In this document: positions 12,701 to 23,000 of the stretch, one piece after another | Layout: every line of letters starts with the position of its first letter | Position numbering within the stretch: position 1 is the first letter of the stretch | Source of the DNA: Mytilus galloprovincialis | Lineage: Eukaryota; Mollusca; Bivalvia; Mytilida; Mytilidae | DNA: 64,000 bases | Direction: 5' to 3' | Assembly: GCF_965363235.1 (NCBI RefSeq) | Contig: NC_134847.1 | Span: forward strand, 59,490,439 to 59,554,438 | Translations under genes and position numbers: made by a program | Notes under the pieces: generated by a model | Told to the model about the DNA's origin: nothing | Database searches by the model: none | What the model saw: the letters and a program-made list of their open reading frames with translations, nothing else

Positions 12701-14357
12701 CAAATAATTACATGAACTATGACGTCTTGAAAGGCTATTTTATTTTATTTTTTCTGGGACACTTTTATGTTCTAGGAAGCTGTTCTAGATATTAAATTAA
12801 ATAGCCTTTCAAGACATCGTAATTATTTGGACTGATTATCAACATGATCAAGTATTTGCAATTCTGTTGAAAGATATACCTTTGATAAGTTCCAAACTAA
12901 CTTGGTTGAATGTGATATATAAGGGGACAACCATTTGATATTCTGGGGTGGGGGGGGGGGGGCAGGAGGATATGTTTTTGATCGGTTATTTATTTTTGTA
13001 AGCTAAGAGGATAGATTATCTATTTTCTGCACTATTGAAGCAAGATTTTTCATTCTTATTAAACCAAGGGACTGATTATTTATTTTCACAACTCAGTATA
13101 TATATTTATACTATTCGAATGATGCAAAATCATGCTTTCTGGGTGTTCCCCAGACTTTTAATCTGAAAATGCAAGTTCTGTTTTAATAATATTTTGACAA
13201 TATTCTGATCTCAAAGCAAATTGTATAGCTTCAGTGTAAGACTTCTAAGTAATTTCAGTGTAAGTTTCTATGACAACATCAAAAGACCAATATGCATGAT
13301 GAAGCAAAAATGTAATTCACAAAGTTAAGTCTGTGGCTGCTGGTTTTTTTTTTTAAACTCATGATCAAGTTAATAACAAAATTACAGAATTAATACAACA
13401 CTAACAGAATACAGAAGGGCAATCAATGAACAAAAGACAAATGAATAAGAATCATATGCATTGATCCCAGAAAATCAAGGGCTACGTCTGAGGGAGAACA
13501 GAACTTGCTTTTTGCAAGGCACTCACGGTGAACACAATTTGATATGGATACTAGGGTTTGGTTTTGAAATTTCCTACATGAGGCAAATGCCTCAATGTAG
13601 TTTAACGGCCCTGTATTAATAAAAGTGAGGTAAATGTTCCTGAGACAATATATCTCAAGTTAAATGAAACCAATTTTCAGACATTTCAAGTTATTTAAAT
13701 AATAATTATACTTTTATTATTAAAAGATTTGGGAAGTATTTCCAGATATTTTGTGTGGAAAAAAGATGAATTAATGAAGAATCTGGTGCCATCTCAAAAC
13801 TTTCGATTAGACCTGCTGAGTTTTTTATTTTCAATACATTGCAAGTCAGGTAATTTATTTTCAAACTACCACAGAACAAACCATTTATTTTTTTTATTAT
13901 CAAGGCGGAGTTATTCTTCTTCTTCCAGTAAGCGGCCACCGTCAACTGGTTGACTATTCTGCCACATTTATGGAGTGCGCGCATGTATGAAAAATTTTTA
14001 ATTTAACAAAAACAAAAACTAGGATTATTTATTTTCAAAATCCTCCTGCCCCCATCCCACCCTTAGAATATCAAATGGTAGTCCCCTAAGTGATAGCTGG
14101 TTTTTTTCTAGATTTAAGTGAAAGCTGGTCTTTTTAAAAATGTTTCGTATTTAGGAATATACCTCCTTCTTTTGGGCTATGAAATCAAGAGGATTTTTCC
14201 CGAATTCAAATGCACATCCCAACCATGGAAACCAGCCTTTATAAGCTGGTGGCAGAGATTTTGATTTTGAGCGGCTGACATGGTATAAATAGTATAAGAT
14301 AGGCATGATCGTTGACAAAATAAGTCCAACAGTCAGACCATTCAGCTCCATAACCAT
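637..14357 (-). CDS. CYP39A1: CYP39A1-like cytochrome P450 (24-hydroxycholesterol 7-alpha-hydroxylase family), 3' end off window
   Basis: Eleven coding exons on the minus strand with matching phases: 14163-14357, 11643-11778, 10708-10854, 8216-8310, 7833-7918, 6318-6405, 5755-5850, 4738-4828, 3285-3415, 1265-1360, 637-725; all have GT-AG borders. They give about 417 residues against about 469 in human CYP39A1, so roughly the last 50 residues lie left of the window. Visible: an N-terminal membrane anchor (about 8-27), a hinge with 'LPPAYKGWFPWLG', an I-helix 'LLLLWASLANAIP' that lacks the usual AGxxT like other CYP7/8/39 members, the K-helix ExxR as 'ESIR' (about 334-337), 'SPFWAHRN', and the heme loop 'FGGGRYQCPGR' with ligand Cys about 414. 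The family is ER-bound and 7-hydroxylates oxysterols in vertebrates; the mussel substrate is unknown. The start at 14357 fits the human N-terminus; in-frame ATGs at 14405 and 14351 are alternatives. Confidence 0.9.
1118..1144. mobile_element. Solo terminus of the TACTGTAAATTC MITE family
   Basis: 'ATAATTTCTGAATTTACAGT' matches the right terminus of the element at 13-224, but no partner terminus is nearby. It is a truncated copy in P450 intron 10. Confidence 0.5.
2049..2402. repeat. Degenerate 23-bp tandem repeat (ATTACAAAGTGTACAATATAG)
   Basis: About fifteen imperfect units such as 'TTACAAAGTGTACAATATAG', spaced about 23 bp, lie in P450 intron 9. Units towards the right read '...TGTTAATATTACAAAG', showing subtype drift along the array. 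'GTGTAC' half-palindromes recur in most units. Confidence 0.8.
2443..3190. repeat. Array of AAAGTTCC...GGAAC palindromic modules
   Basis: More than ten modules of the form 'AAAGTTCC nnn GGAAC', several followed by 'TTATCAACCAGCC' or 'AACTAGC', at irregular 30-50 bp spacing. Clear dyads are 'GTTCCACCGGAAC', 'GTTCCAGCGGAAC' and 'GTTCCGCTCGGAAC'. A block of about 70 bp starting at 2592 recurs almost exactly at 2795. It lies in P450 intron 9 next to the 23-bp array. Confidence 0.75.
4192..4348. mobile_element. Short TIR element, CCCGTAGCCAGG family
   Basis: A 157-bp segment in P450 intron 8 bounded by 'CCCGTAGCCAGG' and its perfect complement 'CCTGGCTACGGG'. Inside are G-run and C-run subterminal tracts and two 'GTTAAAGTCAA' copies. 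It is a non-autonomous element; the 91-codon minus-strand frame over it is not a gene. Confidence 0.7.
5020..5754. other. P450 intron 7, no internal feature recognised
   Basis: AT-rich intron sequence beyond the exon 7 donor at 5754. Nothing coding or clearly repetitive was seen. The next exon found is 4738-4828. Confidence 0.5.
6023..6136. mobile_element. 114-bp MITE, ACTGTAAACC termini
   Basis: Inverted ends 'ACTGTAAACC' and 'GGTTTACAGT' bound a short AT-rich core in P450 intron 6. The termini resemble but differ from the TACTGTAAATTC family. Confidence 0.6.
6160..6280. repeat. Dispersed repeat, 'GTTGTCTCATTGGCAATCAT' family
   Basis: It contains 'GTTGTCTCATTGGCAATCAT' followed by 'accacatcttc'. 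Related pieces, in either orientation, lie near 8515, 23741, 46012, 50218 and 56030. It resembles a very abundant mussel repeat; the class is not determined. Confidence 0.6.
6925..7220 (-). repeat. Dispersed repeat, 'ATGCCCCA...GGGGCAT' family, copy 1
   Basis: It runs from 'AACAAGAATGTGTC' through 'GGATGCCCCATCGGCACTAT' to 'CATAATGCCCATAGATGAGG'. The complement matches 27781-28215 in order, including the 'GGTTAAAGTTTTGG' and 'CATTTTCTATGTTCAGTGGA' stretches. It lies in P450 intron 5 in the opposite orientation to copy 2. Confidence 0.7.
8615..10229 (-). repeat. 'TATACGACCGC' repeat family, inverted 1.6-kb copy
   Basis: The right edge 'CAATATACGACCGCAAAAAT' mirrors the left edge of the 42911-45145 copy. 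The left end still shows 'TAGGTTTCTGACACAGAATG', found in inverse at about 44890-44920. The body has about 130-bp units at 8757, 8893, 9021, 9147 and 9282 and then the 332-bp repeats. The far terminus ('CTCTGCGGTCGTATAAAG') is missing, so it is truncated. It lies in P450 intron 3 and has no protein-coding signal. Confidence 0.75.
9370..10150. repeat. 332-bp higher-order tandem repeat inside the TACGACCGC element
   Basis: 'CCTAAACTGTTGGGACCAAA' recurs at 9370, 9702 and 10034, exactly 332 bp apart each time. Each unit holds two diverged monomers of about 166 bp, one with 'CTTCCTTTTATGGTC' and one with 'CTTCATTTTGTGTTC'. By eye the first two 332-bp copies are almost identical. Confidence 0.85.
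10230..10640. repeat. Probable dispersed repeat ('AGTAGGGTTGGTAGGTCGG')
   Basis: It abuts the TACGACCGC element and reads 'AGTAGGGTTGGTAGGTCGGC' at its left and 'TAGGGTCGGTCGGGTAACTG' at its right. 'AGTAGGGTTGGCAG' near 35778 may be a relative. Termini were not defined and no coding is seen. Confidence 0.4.
12369..12479. mobile_element. 111-bp hairpin MITE, GTCCAAATAATTA family, copy 1
   Basis: A near-complete palindrome: 'GTCCAAATAATTATGA' and 'GTCTGGCAAGGCTA' on the left pair with 'TAGCCTTGCCAGAC' and 'CATAATTATTTGGAC' on the right, around a short 'ccgtaggaagg' loop. It lies in P450 intron 1. Confidence 0.8.
12708..12832. mobile_element. 125-bp hairpin MITE, GTCCAAATAATTA family, copy 2
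   Basis: It has the same termini, 'GTCCAAATAATTA' and 'TAATTATTTGGAC', and the shared inner 'AAGGCTATTTTA'. Arms are more diverged than in copy 1, and the loop is longer. The two copies lie 228 bp apart in the same intron. Confidence 0.75.
12923..14086. mobile_element. 1.16-kb PIF/Harbinger-like non-autonomous element
   Basis: The ends are 'GGGGACAACCATTTGATATT' and the complement of 'GGGGACTACCATTTGATATT', directly flanked by TAA on both sides (12920-12922 and 14087-14089). A 3-bp TWA target duplication with G-rich ends is typical of PIF/Harbinger. The inner ends are G- or C-rich. There is no transposase frame. The 'ACCATTTGAT' end motif is shared with the three 0.3-kb elements at 14999-16550. 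Confidence 0.75.
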
Positions 14358-14998
14358 TTTCACTCTTAAAAAATAGGACAACTCTAGAGAAGTTCCAAAT
14401 GTCATAAAGATAAACAATTGTGAAGTGTTGATTTTATTTTCAACTATTCGAGTTCACCTGAACACGAAAGTACAAAATTCCATTATAATTTTCAAGGTTT
14501 TGGGCAAATAAATTAGCTTGTAAAATTACTGTTCAAGTTCGTTTTGTTTTTGTCGTTTGATGACGTTTGCCACAGACTACTTTTTATTTTCCCCTATTAT
14601 ATGTGAAGACAGGTACCCATTGTCCCCTTTGAATGAACTGAGAAGATTGGCAAGTATCGAAATATGTCTTGCTTCAGATCAGTTTATAATAAATTGGTTT
14701 TATCATTCTCTATCTCTGTTAGATTCTTTTCTCCCATCCAGTCTTTTTTAGACGTGGGTTGAACTTCCAACCCATGGCAAAAAAGGAGGTTCTTGAAACA
14801 TTTGTACCTATTCAAAAGCATTGATCATAAAAAAGAAAGGGTTCCACAGACAGACACCCCCCTTTTGGATCCGCTGCTCATCACGATAAACGCACAGAAA
14901 TCGAATGTATCAATACTACGAAACGATTGACGACAGCCATACAAATGAGAAAAGTCAGGAATATGCCGCTGTTGTTTCAGCCGGTTCGTTTGTGTTTA

Positions 14999-15329
14999 GG
15001 GAGCTACCATTTGATTTTTATGGTGGTGGTGGGGGGGGGAGGGGGGGGGGCTAGGATGAAATTTGAAAAGGGGGGGGGCGGGGGCTAGGATGAAATTTGA
15101 AAAAAAAAGGCAGGACAGTTGAGTTAAAAAAAAAAGGCAGGATGAGTAACTTGGCAAAAAAAAAGGCAGGATGACAATTGTTGTAAAAAAGTCAGGATAA
15201 GCTAAGAAAAAAAAAGGCAGGACCGAATAGACTGAAAAATAAAAAGGCAGGACAGAGATTACAAATAAAAAAAAGGCAGGACACAATTTTTCATCCTAGT
15301 CCCCCCATAAAAATCAAATGGTAGCTCCC
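14999..15329. mobile_element. PIF/Harbinger-like MITE, GGGAGCTACC family, copy A
   Basis: TIR 'GGGAGCTACCATTTGATTTT' has its complement ending at 15329, with TTA duplicated on each side (14996-14998 and 15330-15332). The interior holds about six A-rich units of the form 'aaaaaaaGGCAGGA', interrupted by long G runs near the left end. The minus-strand 96-codon frame over it is an artefact of the repeats. Confidence 0.85.
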
Positions 15330-15777
15330 TTAATGTGTTTGAGTTGTTTTTGATGTGAACTGGAAGTCTCATCATTAAAGGACCCCAATGGGCATCCTCC
15401 CTTTTCGTGGTAAAAATTTGATATTTGGAATGATTGAAGCATGAATGGAGCCCTCCTTAAAGGTCAATCAGCCTCCCCTTTTAAGAAAAGTTTTGGATCC
15501 GCCTCTGCAAATTATGTATAATGCCAATTCTGTGCCATTTCTAGTTTAGTGTATCTGTCAAATTCATGAATATAATTATATATACGCATTTGATAAAGGG
15601 CCGTCTTTCCGCCAATTTTTCTTTTAAAACTCTATTTTGTGTTGAAGAATATTTGGATCTTGAAGATTTTTAGATTAAAGCAATCAATCTGTAAGATTAG
15701 AATTAGCGCTCATTCATATACGTTTATGAATTATTTTTTTTTAGAAAAATGATGATTTAAAGCTGAGACTACTATAA

Positions 15778-16061
15778 GGGAGCTACCATTTGATTTTTAT
15801 GGGGGGGCTAGGATGAAATTTGAAAAAAAATAGGCAGGACAGGAGTTTTGAGTAAAAAAAAAAGGCAGGATGAGACACTTTGCAAAAAAAAAGGCAGGAT
15901 GACAATTTAGGTAAAAAAAAGTCAGGATAAACTTATAAAAAAATAGGCAGGACCGAATAGAGTGAAAAATAAAAAGGCAGGACAGAGATTACAACTAAAA
16001 AAAAAATGCAGGACAAAATTTTTCATCCTAGCCCCCCCATAAAAATCAAATGGTAGCTCCC
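15778..16061. mobile_element. PIF/Harbinger-like MITE, GGGAGCTACC family, copy B
   Basis: A 284-bp element with perfect 'GGGAGCTACCATTTGATTTT' termini and TAA target duplications (15775-15777 and 16062-16064). The core has five or six 'aaaaaaGGCAGGA' units in the same orientation as copy A. By eye it is close to copy A, suggesting recent spread. Confidence 0.85.
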
Positions 16062-16268
16062 TAACACACACATATATATATATACACGAGTTGTATATAC
16101 ATTATGTACACAGCCATGTATCACCATCATTGATGGCGATCCGATGGATACATCTGTTGTAGAGTTGTCAATGACTCAGACGTACTTATAAATATAATTA
16201 TTTTCTGTGACTGTATATTACATTAATTTGTAGGATCCTTTACTATAGATAATTTAGCTGATCTGTAA

Positions 16269-16550
16269 GGGAGCTACCATTTGATTTTTATGGGGGGGCT
16301 AGGATGAAAAATTTTGTCCTGCTTTTTTTTTTAGTTGTAATCTCTGTCCTGCCTTTTTATTTTTTACTCTATTCGGTCCTGCCTTTTTTTTTACTAGTTT
16401 ATCCTGACTTTTTTTACACCAATTGTCATCCTGCCTTTTTTTTTTAACAAGTTTCTCATCCTGCCTTTTTTTTTTACTCAAAACTCTTGTCCTGCCTATT
16501 TTTTTCAAATTTCATCCTAGCCCCCCCATAAAAATCAAATGGTAGCTCCC
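16269..16550. mobile_element. PIF/Harbinger-like MITE, GGGAGCTACC family, copy C (inverted)
   Basis: A 282-bp element with the same termini and TAA duplications (16266-16268 and 16551-16553). The core reads as 'TCCTGCCttttttt' units, so it is inverted relative to copies A and B. A 69-codon Lys-rich minus-strand frame here is spurious. Confidence 0.85.
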
Positions 16551-16567
16551 TAACAATAACATCTTCA

Positions 16568-16852
16568 AGTTCATGCCTTTTATATCATGTACTGTAGTAC
16601 GCCGCTAGATTAAAACTGACGAGGAAAGGTAACACACGGCCAGCGAAAGCTCTTTTTTGAGAGCCCAGGTGGTCGTGTGGTCTAGCGGGACGGCTGCAGT
16701 GCAGGCGATTTGGTGTCACGATATCACAGTAGCATGGGTTCGAATCCCGGCGAGGGAAGAACCAAAAATTTGCGAAAGCAAATTTACAGATCTAACATTG
16801 TTGGGTTGATGTTTAGACGAGTTGTCTATATATATATATATATATATATATG
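16568..16852 (+). mobile_element. tRNA-derived SINE with TA-repeat tail
   Basis: The head has an A-box-like 'TGGTCTAGCGGG' near 16677 and a B-box 'GGTTCGAATCC' at 16737-16747, giving an internal RNA polymerase III promoter. The spacer is long, as in tRNAs with a large variable arm (Leu/Ser-like). A unique tail 'ATTGTTGGGTTGATG' follows, then a (TA)n run at 16827-16851. It ends about 200 bp upstream of the OSCP1 start codon, in the same orientation. Confidence 0.75.
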
Positions 16853-16904
16853 TGATACAGTAGTAAAATGTATCTAAACTATACTTCTTTGGTGAAGTGT
16901 TCAT

Positions 16905-17053
16905 TGCTAAGTAACGCGGAAATCCTGTCCTAGCTTACGGTGTTGTTTTGACTTTTAGTCATTGTAAACTTCCGAACGTCTTGACAATAACCTTGACCTT
17001 CTAATAAACGAGCACTGACAGATTCGATCTGGTTCTTGACACTATCCAGAAAA
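16905..17053 (+). promoter_or_regulatory. OSCP1: OSCP1 proximal promoter / 5' UTR
   Basis: A short, relatively CpG-rich stretch between the SINE and the OSCP1 ATG. It contains an ETS-type core 'ACTTCCG' (16968-16974, CGGAAGT on the other strand). No TATA box is evident. The transcription start was inferred only from position. Confidence 0.4.
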
Positions 17054-20000
17054 ATGTCGTGTAAAACATTACCATTATTGTTTATAAATTTGGGAGGAGA
17101 AATGATTTACATCCTCGACCAGCGTCTTAGAGCACAAAATATAGCAGACGAGAAAGCGAAGAAAGGTAAGACGCTTTAAAGTTTAAGTTTTTAACACACT
17201 TTGTCTGGTGCACTGTCACAATTTTGTCCAGTCCGACATTACTCTGACGTCCAACGGGTCTTTTGCCAGTCAAGCTGGTTCTGTGGGACATCAGAGCTCG
17301 TCCCATTTAAAAAAGAAAGAAGGATATTTGCCCACCCAAAATAGATGCGCTGCTTCGTCGTTTCTGGTGCCGACTGGCGGCCTTGGAATTAAATAAATCG
17401 GGCATCAATCTGTTCATTTTTTCATTTATCTCTTCATTTATAGAAGTTTTACCTACCTGCCACCCTTTATTTTCTCATATTTAGACATATTTCACAGTGA
17501 CCCATCGATTCAGACATTTTTCTTTTATTTTCAAATGGACTTCAAGTTATGAGGAATTTTGCAACCTCGAGACTCAAATATGCAAATGATTATACTTTTA
17601 TCATCTCCTTTATAGGAGATCGATATTTAACATTTAGTAAGTAACCACGAATTTTCACCTCCTTTACAGGAGATCGCTATTAAGCATTTAGTGCCAACCA
17701 AGATAACAATCGAAAGCTCTCTGAGATTTAAATTAGATTACTTGCATCGTAAATGAACGAAGTGTTAGAATATGGTCATTTCCATAAATCATCACTTGTT
17801 TTCTTGTGGTCACGTGATAATTTGAAATCAAAATCAAAATGCAGAATTCGATGGGTGTCTGTGAAAACTGGTAAAATATGAAAAAATAAAGGTTGGCAGG
17901 TAGGTGAAACTTACATAAATGAAGAGATAAATGAAAAATGAACAGATTGAACCCCGATTTATATGATTCCAAGGCCAGTCGGCACTAGAAGCGACGAAGC
18001 AGCGCATCTATTTTGGGTGGGCAAATATCCACTTTTTGATATGGGACGAGCTCTGACGTCCCACGGACTGAATTTTGTCAAGACCCAATAGTGGGAGAGG
18101 GGGTCTGTATGCGCACCTAAGTCATGGCATAATAATTAACTTGTTGATTGTGCCCATTATCAGGCAGAAGCAGAAGTAGATAAAGTCATTGAAGGCAATA
18201 TTTATGCTAAAAAAGGCGTCCAGTTTATCATGTTTATTGCTATTTGTTTAAATTTAAAAAATAAGAATAGTACCGTAGATGTTTAACAGTAATTGTCGAA
18301 ATAATTAACTGCACATTGACAAGATGTAAATAAAAAAAATGTATCTCCTGTTAGGTTTGGAACAACCTTTCAAATCCATGAATCAGGGGTACATTTCCAG
18401 TGATAAAAAATAGATTTATGTAAAACCCACATCTGAGTTCAAAAGAGCACATATTCATTATAATAAGAGGCAGGTATAACGTGTGAATGGGGACAAAGTC
18501 TGTATGTATTATTTTTTTTTAATTCAAACATATTGATAAAAGAAACGGAAATATTGTAACGTTCCCGATTTTGGTTCTGTTGTGAGAGATTTAGCTAGCT
18601 ATGACGTCATATTCAATGGAAAAAAAAGAAACGCTTTCATCAGGTAATGTTTTTTTCATATCAAACAATTATTAAAAAAAAAACGAATTTGTATTGATCG
18701 CACGAGTTCCAATCTTATATTTTACTAGACTGATAAATATATATTTTATTCAAAGTCATATGCAAACAAGACCGGAAAAGGAAGTAAATTTCTGCGCGAA
18801 TGTGGGGAAAACCGGAACAGGAAGTAGATCTGAAAAAAAAAGTTAACGATTTTGAGTTCATTTTTTTTGGATTTTTCTACCATAATTGGGTAAAAAACAC
18901 TGCAACAAATCATTGAGGGGCCTGTTGGTGGTCTGTTTCAAGGAAAAATTAAAAATTATGTCCATATCTAATGTACATGAACCTTGTTTGAGTGGTAGTC
19001 CAAATTTCCCTGAATACAATAGGTGCATAGAAGGTACATGTATTGCAAAATATGACTTTTTCGAGTGCACCTATTGTGTTTATTGTTAATCTGTTCTTGT
19101 CCTGAAAATGCATGTTATATTTGTCAAAAGATGAAAGTGAAACATAAAGATCCTAGATTTCAGTGTTGGCGTGGTGTCAACATTAAGGTAGAGTCTGTGG
19201 TTAAAGTTTATTTTAGACATCAATAACTTTGTCAAACCTTCATGGAATTAAGGAAATTTGGACAGAAGCTTATATATGATTAAAAGACAGTATCAAGATC
19301 TAGAGCAAAATTTTAAAAATATTTATTTTTTATTTTTCCATTCACATCAATTACTTTGTCAAATCTTTGTCAAACCTTCATCATGTTCATAGAATTTTAT
19401 GAAGCTTTGGCAGAAGTTTCTTTTTTATGATTAAGAGATAAATCATAATCATATCTATTAAGATTAAGTCTTTGTTTTTTAGTCATCGATAATTTTGTTA
19501 ACCTTTATGATTTTTGGGAAAGGACATGGTAGGTACACTTATGGCACAAAATGGCCTTATATATCAACTTCATCATAAATCATCAAAAAGTCACAATTTG
19601 GTTTGTAAATGGGTCTATTTCAAAAGTCTAAATGCTAAATTAATACATCAATTCTTTTCACAAAAGTACATTTTTTTCCCCAAAGTAAGCCATTTTGGAC
19701 ATTTTGTCAAAATATGTTAATTTTCTGCAGTTTTCAGACCTAAAAGCTTAAGAAACACCTTGGCCGCCACCTACAATCCAAAATGTGTTGTAACCAAAAG
19801 ATTTCAATTTTGATATAGAATTCATCAACATAAACACTTTTTGGATCGGGGATGGAGGCCAAGGTTACACATGTAATTATGATAAAAACGTCAACTATAT
19901 TTGGTATATGGAATGATTTTAAGGTGCACATGTCTAGTTGGCAGGTGTCTTCTGACCTTAACCTCATTTTCATGGTTCAGTGGTCAAAGTTAAGTTTTGG

Positions 20001-23000
20001 AGTTGTTTTTTTTTTTTCTAATACTATATGCCATATATAGGTCAACTATATTCGGTGTGTGGAAATATTTTATGATCTTTATGTCAGTCGCACAGGTTTT
20101 TTTTTACTTTGACCTCATTTTCATGGTTCGTTGAACAGTGTTAAGTTTTTGTGTTTTGGTCTGTTTTTCTTAAACTATAAGCAACAGGTCAACTATATTT
20201 GTTGTATGGAAGAATTGTTAGCTGTACATGTCTGCCTGCCAGGCATGGTTCTTCTGCCCTTACCTCATTTTGATGGTTCATTGGTCAATGTTTAGTTTTC
20301 TTGATTAATGTTAAGTTTAGGTGACAGTGTAATAAAACTTTACATTTAGGACTATCAACATAATATCAATGATTAGTAAAGAAGGTGAGACATTTCAGCG
20401 TGTATACTCTTGTTATGCACCATTTATAGGCATTATGTTTTCTGGTCTGAGCGTCCGTTATTATTTTATGGTTTTTTCCCTCAGCTTATTATATTTTAGA
20501 ATGTTGCTTGGTTTATTATTGATGTTGTAATGCTTATGCCCTTTTGGGCCCATAATTGGAATAAAAATACCTTCTTTTTCTTCTTATAGCACTAGAGTTA
20601 CCTACATGTAAAAAATCAATTATTTTTTTTCAGTTCTGCACGATATTATTGCAACAATGTTTCACAAAAGATTTATGGATGAATTATTTAAGCCTCAGCC
20701 TTTATATTCCAAGAAAGCTATGAGAACAGTATTTGACAGACTAGCCCATGCTTCTATTATGAGACTTAATGCTGCCAGTATGGACAAGGTCAGTTTGAAA
20801 TATAAACCTACAAATTATTTTTAACAGACTTAATACATGTATGCTTGCATGTAGATTGTCATATACTGTAAATTAAGAAATTATTGCGACGTTTTTATTA
20901 ATGGGAATTCTACGACTAGGTAAGTAACACAATAATAAGAACTTGCATTCTGATACAGTGTATCTTATACATATTTCTGTAATTAGATTTTCCCGACATC
21001 ACAATTATTAATCTCACATTTTTGTCACTTCTTCAAAAATTGAAATAATAAATGCATGCAATGATTTCTGAATTTACAGTATATAAGTTACTACAAGTCC
21101 CATTTTAAGAAACGGTACATTGTATTCAATATACATGTAGTTGCAATTGTGTAATAAACTTGTTATATTTATAGATTATCGATGATCATTTCAACGAGAT
21201 TGATTTTCTCGCTTGGTCAGAACAATATAGAGATAGTTTTGCAATTTACAACAATATATAACTTTTTACTTATACTCCCATGTAACCTTAAAAAGCTGGT
21301 TTGACAACTTTTGCTGAAATTAATTCAATTTATCTTTTTCAATAAAGTAACAAAGCATATACATTGCAGTAGGACCAATTTATCGCTATTTTACCTATGA
21401 CGACGTTGTCAATTTCATGTCAATTTCGTTAGCAACGCCACATGCCTCCTTAGTTTCTAGCAAGAATTTTCCATCTCAAGCGAGTAGCATGATATGAAAA
21501 TTATCACAAAAAAAGATCAAAGAAAAAATGCACAAAATAGCGATAATAATTATTACATGTCAGAAAACTAAATTAAACTAGACTTGTAAGAAGGGAAGTT
21601 GAATACAATGTAATATCTTTTACAGAATGTTTTCTTAAGGTATTGCTTGATGTAGCTGTTAAGTGCTGATAAGAAATGAAGCCAAAATCAATGAATCAAT
21701 CTACTAATGTAGTATAGGACATTAGGTGTATTTTGACATCATGGCCTGAAAATGATATTTCCAGATGTGTGCTGAAATTAGCAATTGTTAATATTTAAAT
21801 GCAAAATTACAATTAATTTATAGTAATTTTCATTTGTATGAAGAAATTCATGTGATTTTATGTTATAATCACGTAGCATTTTATACAATTAATAGTTACT
21901 AAGCTTGCAGTTTAGAAACAAGTCTTTAATTTCTGAAAGCAGAGAACAATATAGATTTAGTTTTGCAATTTACAACAATTTTATAACTTTTTACTTATAC
22001 TCCCATGTAACCTTAAAAAGTTAGTTTGACATCTTTTGCTGAAATGAATTCAATTTATCTTTTTCAATAAAGTAACAAAGCATATACATTGTAGTAGGAC
22101 CAAATATTTTTTTACTTCACCTAATTCCAACATTGAATTTGTTTCCAGCTTTATGATTTAATGACAATGGCCTTTAAATACCAAGTATCCATGTGCCTTA
22201 AACCTAGAGATATAATATTAGTTACATTGAATCATCTGGATGCCATGAGAAATTTTGTTGGGGATGCTGCAGAAATTAGACAACAGTTAGACCATGTATA
22301 TAGGTTATTAATGGAAGTAAGTATCCTTTTCCTAGAGAGTTATCTTTCCTTGAGACCATTTCCATGAAACTTATCATTTCCACATCAAATGAAACTGTAT
22401 ATCAACATATAAATTGTGATGGCGACAAGTTTCCTAAAGAATTAATACCAAACCAATGACAACATTTTTTATTTTTTTATGCCTGAGTTAGTATTTGTAA
22501 AGTATTGATAAGTAAAACTGAAAAAAAAACTTTTAATAGTTAGCTACTGAAATGTTGAATTGTTAGCAACAGTACTTGCAGTAAAAAGGGATAGATTATA
22601 AGATATTTAGCAATATGAATAATAAAAATATGAATAAGAACATCTAAAAATGAATCTTTCTTAATCAATAATTAAGCTTATAGTTTGGTATGTTGGCCAT
22701 TTTTAATAATTCTGTGTTATTTAAAACAAAAATGTAAACTAATTCAGTGATAATGGATACTTAAACTCCGAAATATACAAAGCAGTCTTTTTAACTGTGT
22801 GTTACATTGTGTCCTCTATATTTCAGAGTTTTGCATCATTAACTATGGGAGAATATCAATTGATTAGGCAGACATTACTTAATTTTTTCCAAGATATGCA
22901 TATACGTGTAAGTACTTTTATCTTGATTACAGTGTACTGAGGATTCATTTATTTTCGTGGGTATCAAATTTCGTGGATTGAGGGAAACTTGCATATTCGT

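Noticed and set aside
14996..16508. Minus-strand Pro/Phe-rich and Lys-rich frames
   Set aside because: They are translations of the A-tract/GGCAGGA repeats in the MITEs.
16676..16755. A tRNA gene with B-box GGTTCGAATCC
   Set aside because: The cloverleaf is incomplete, the spacer is long and it continues into a SINE tail, so it is a SINE head and not a functional tRNA.
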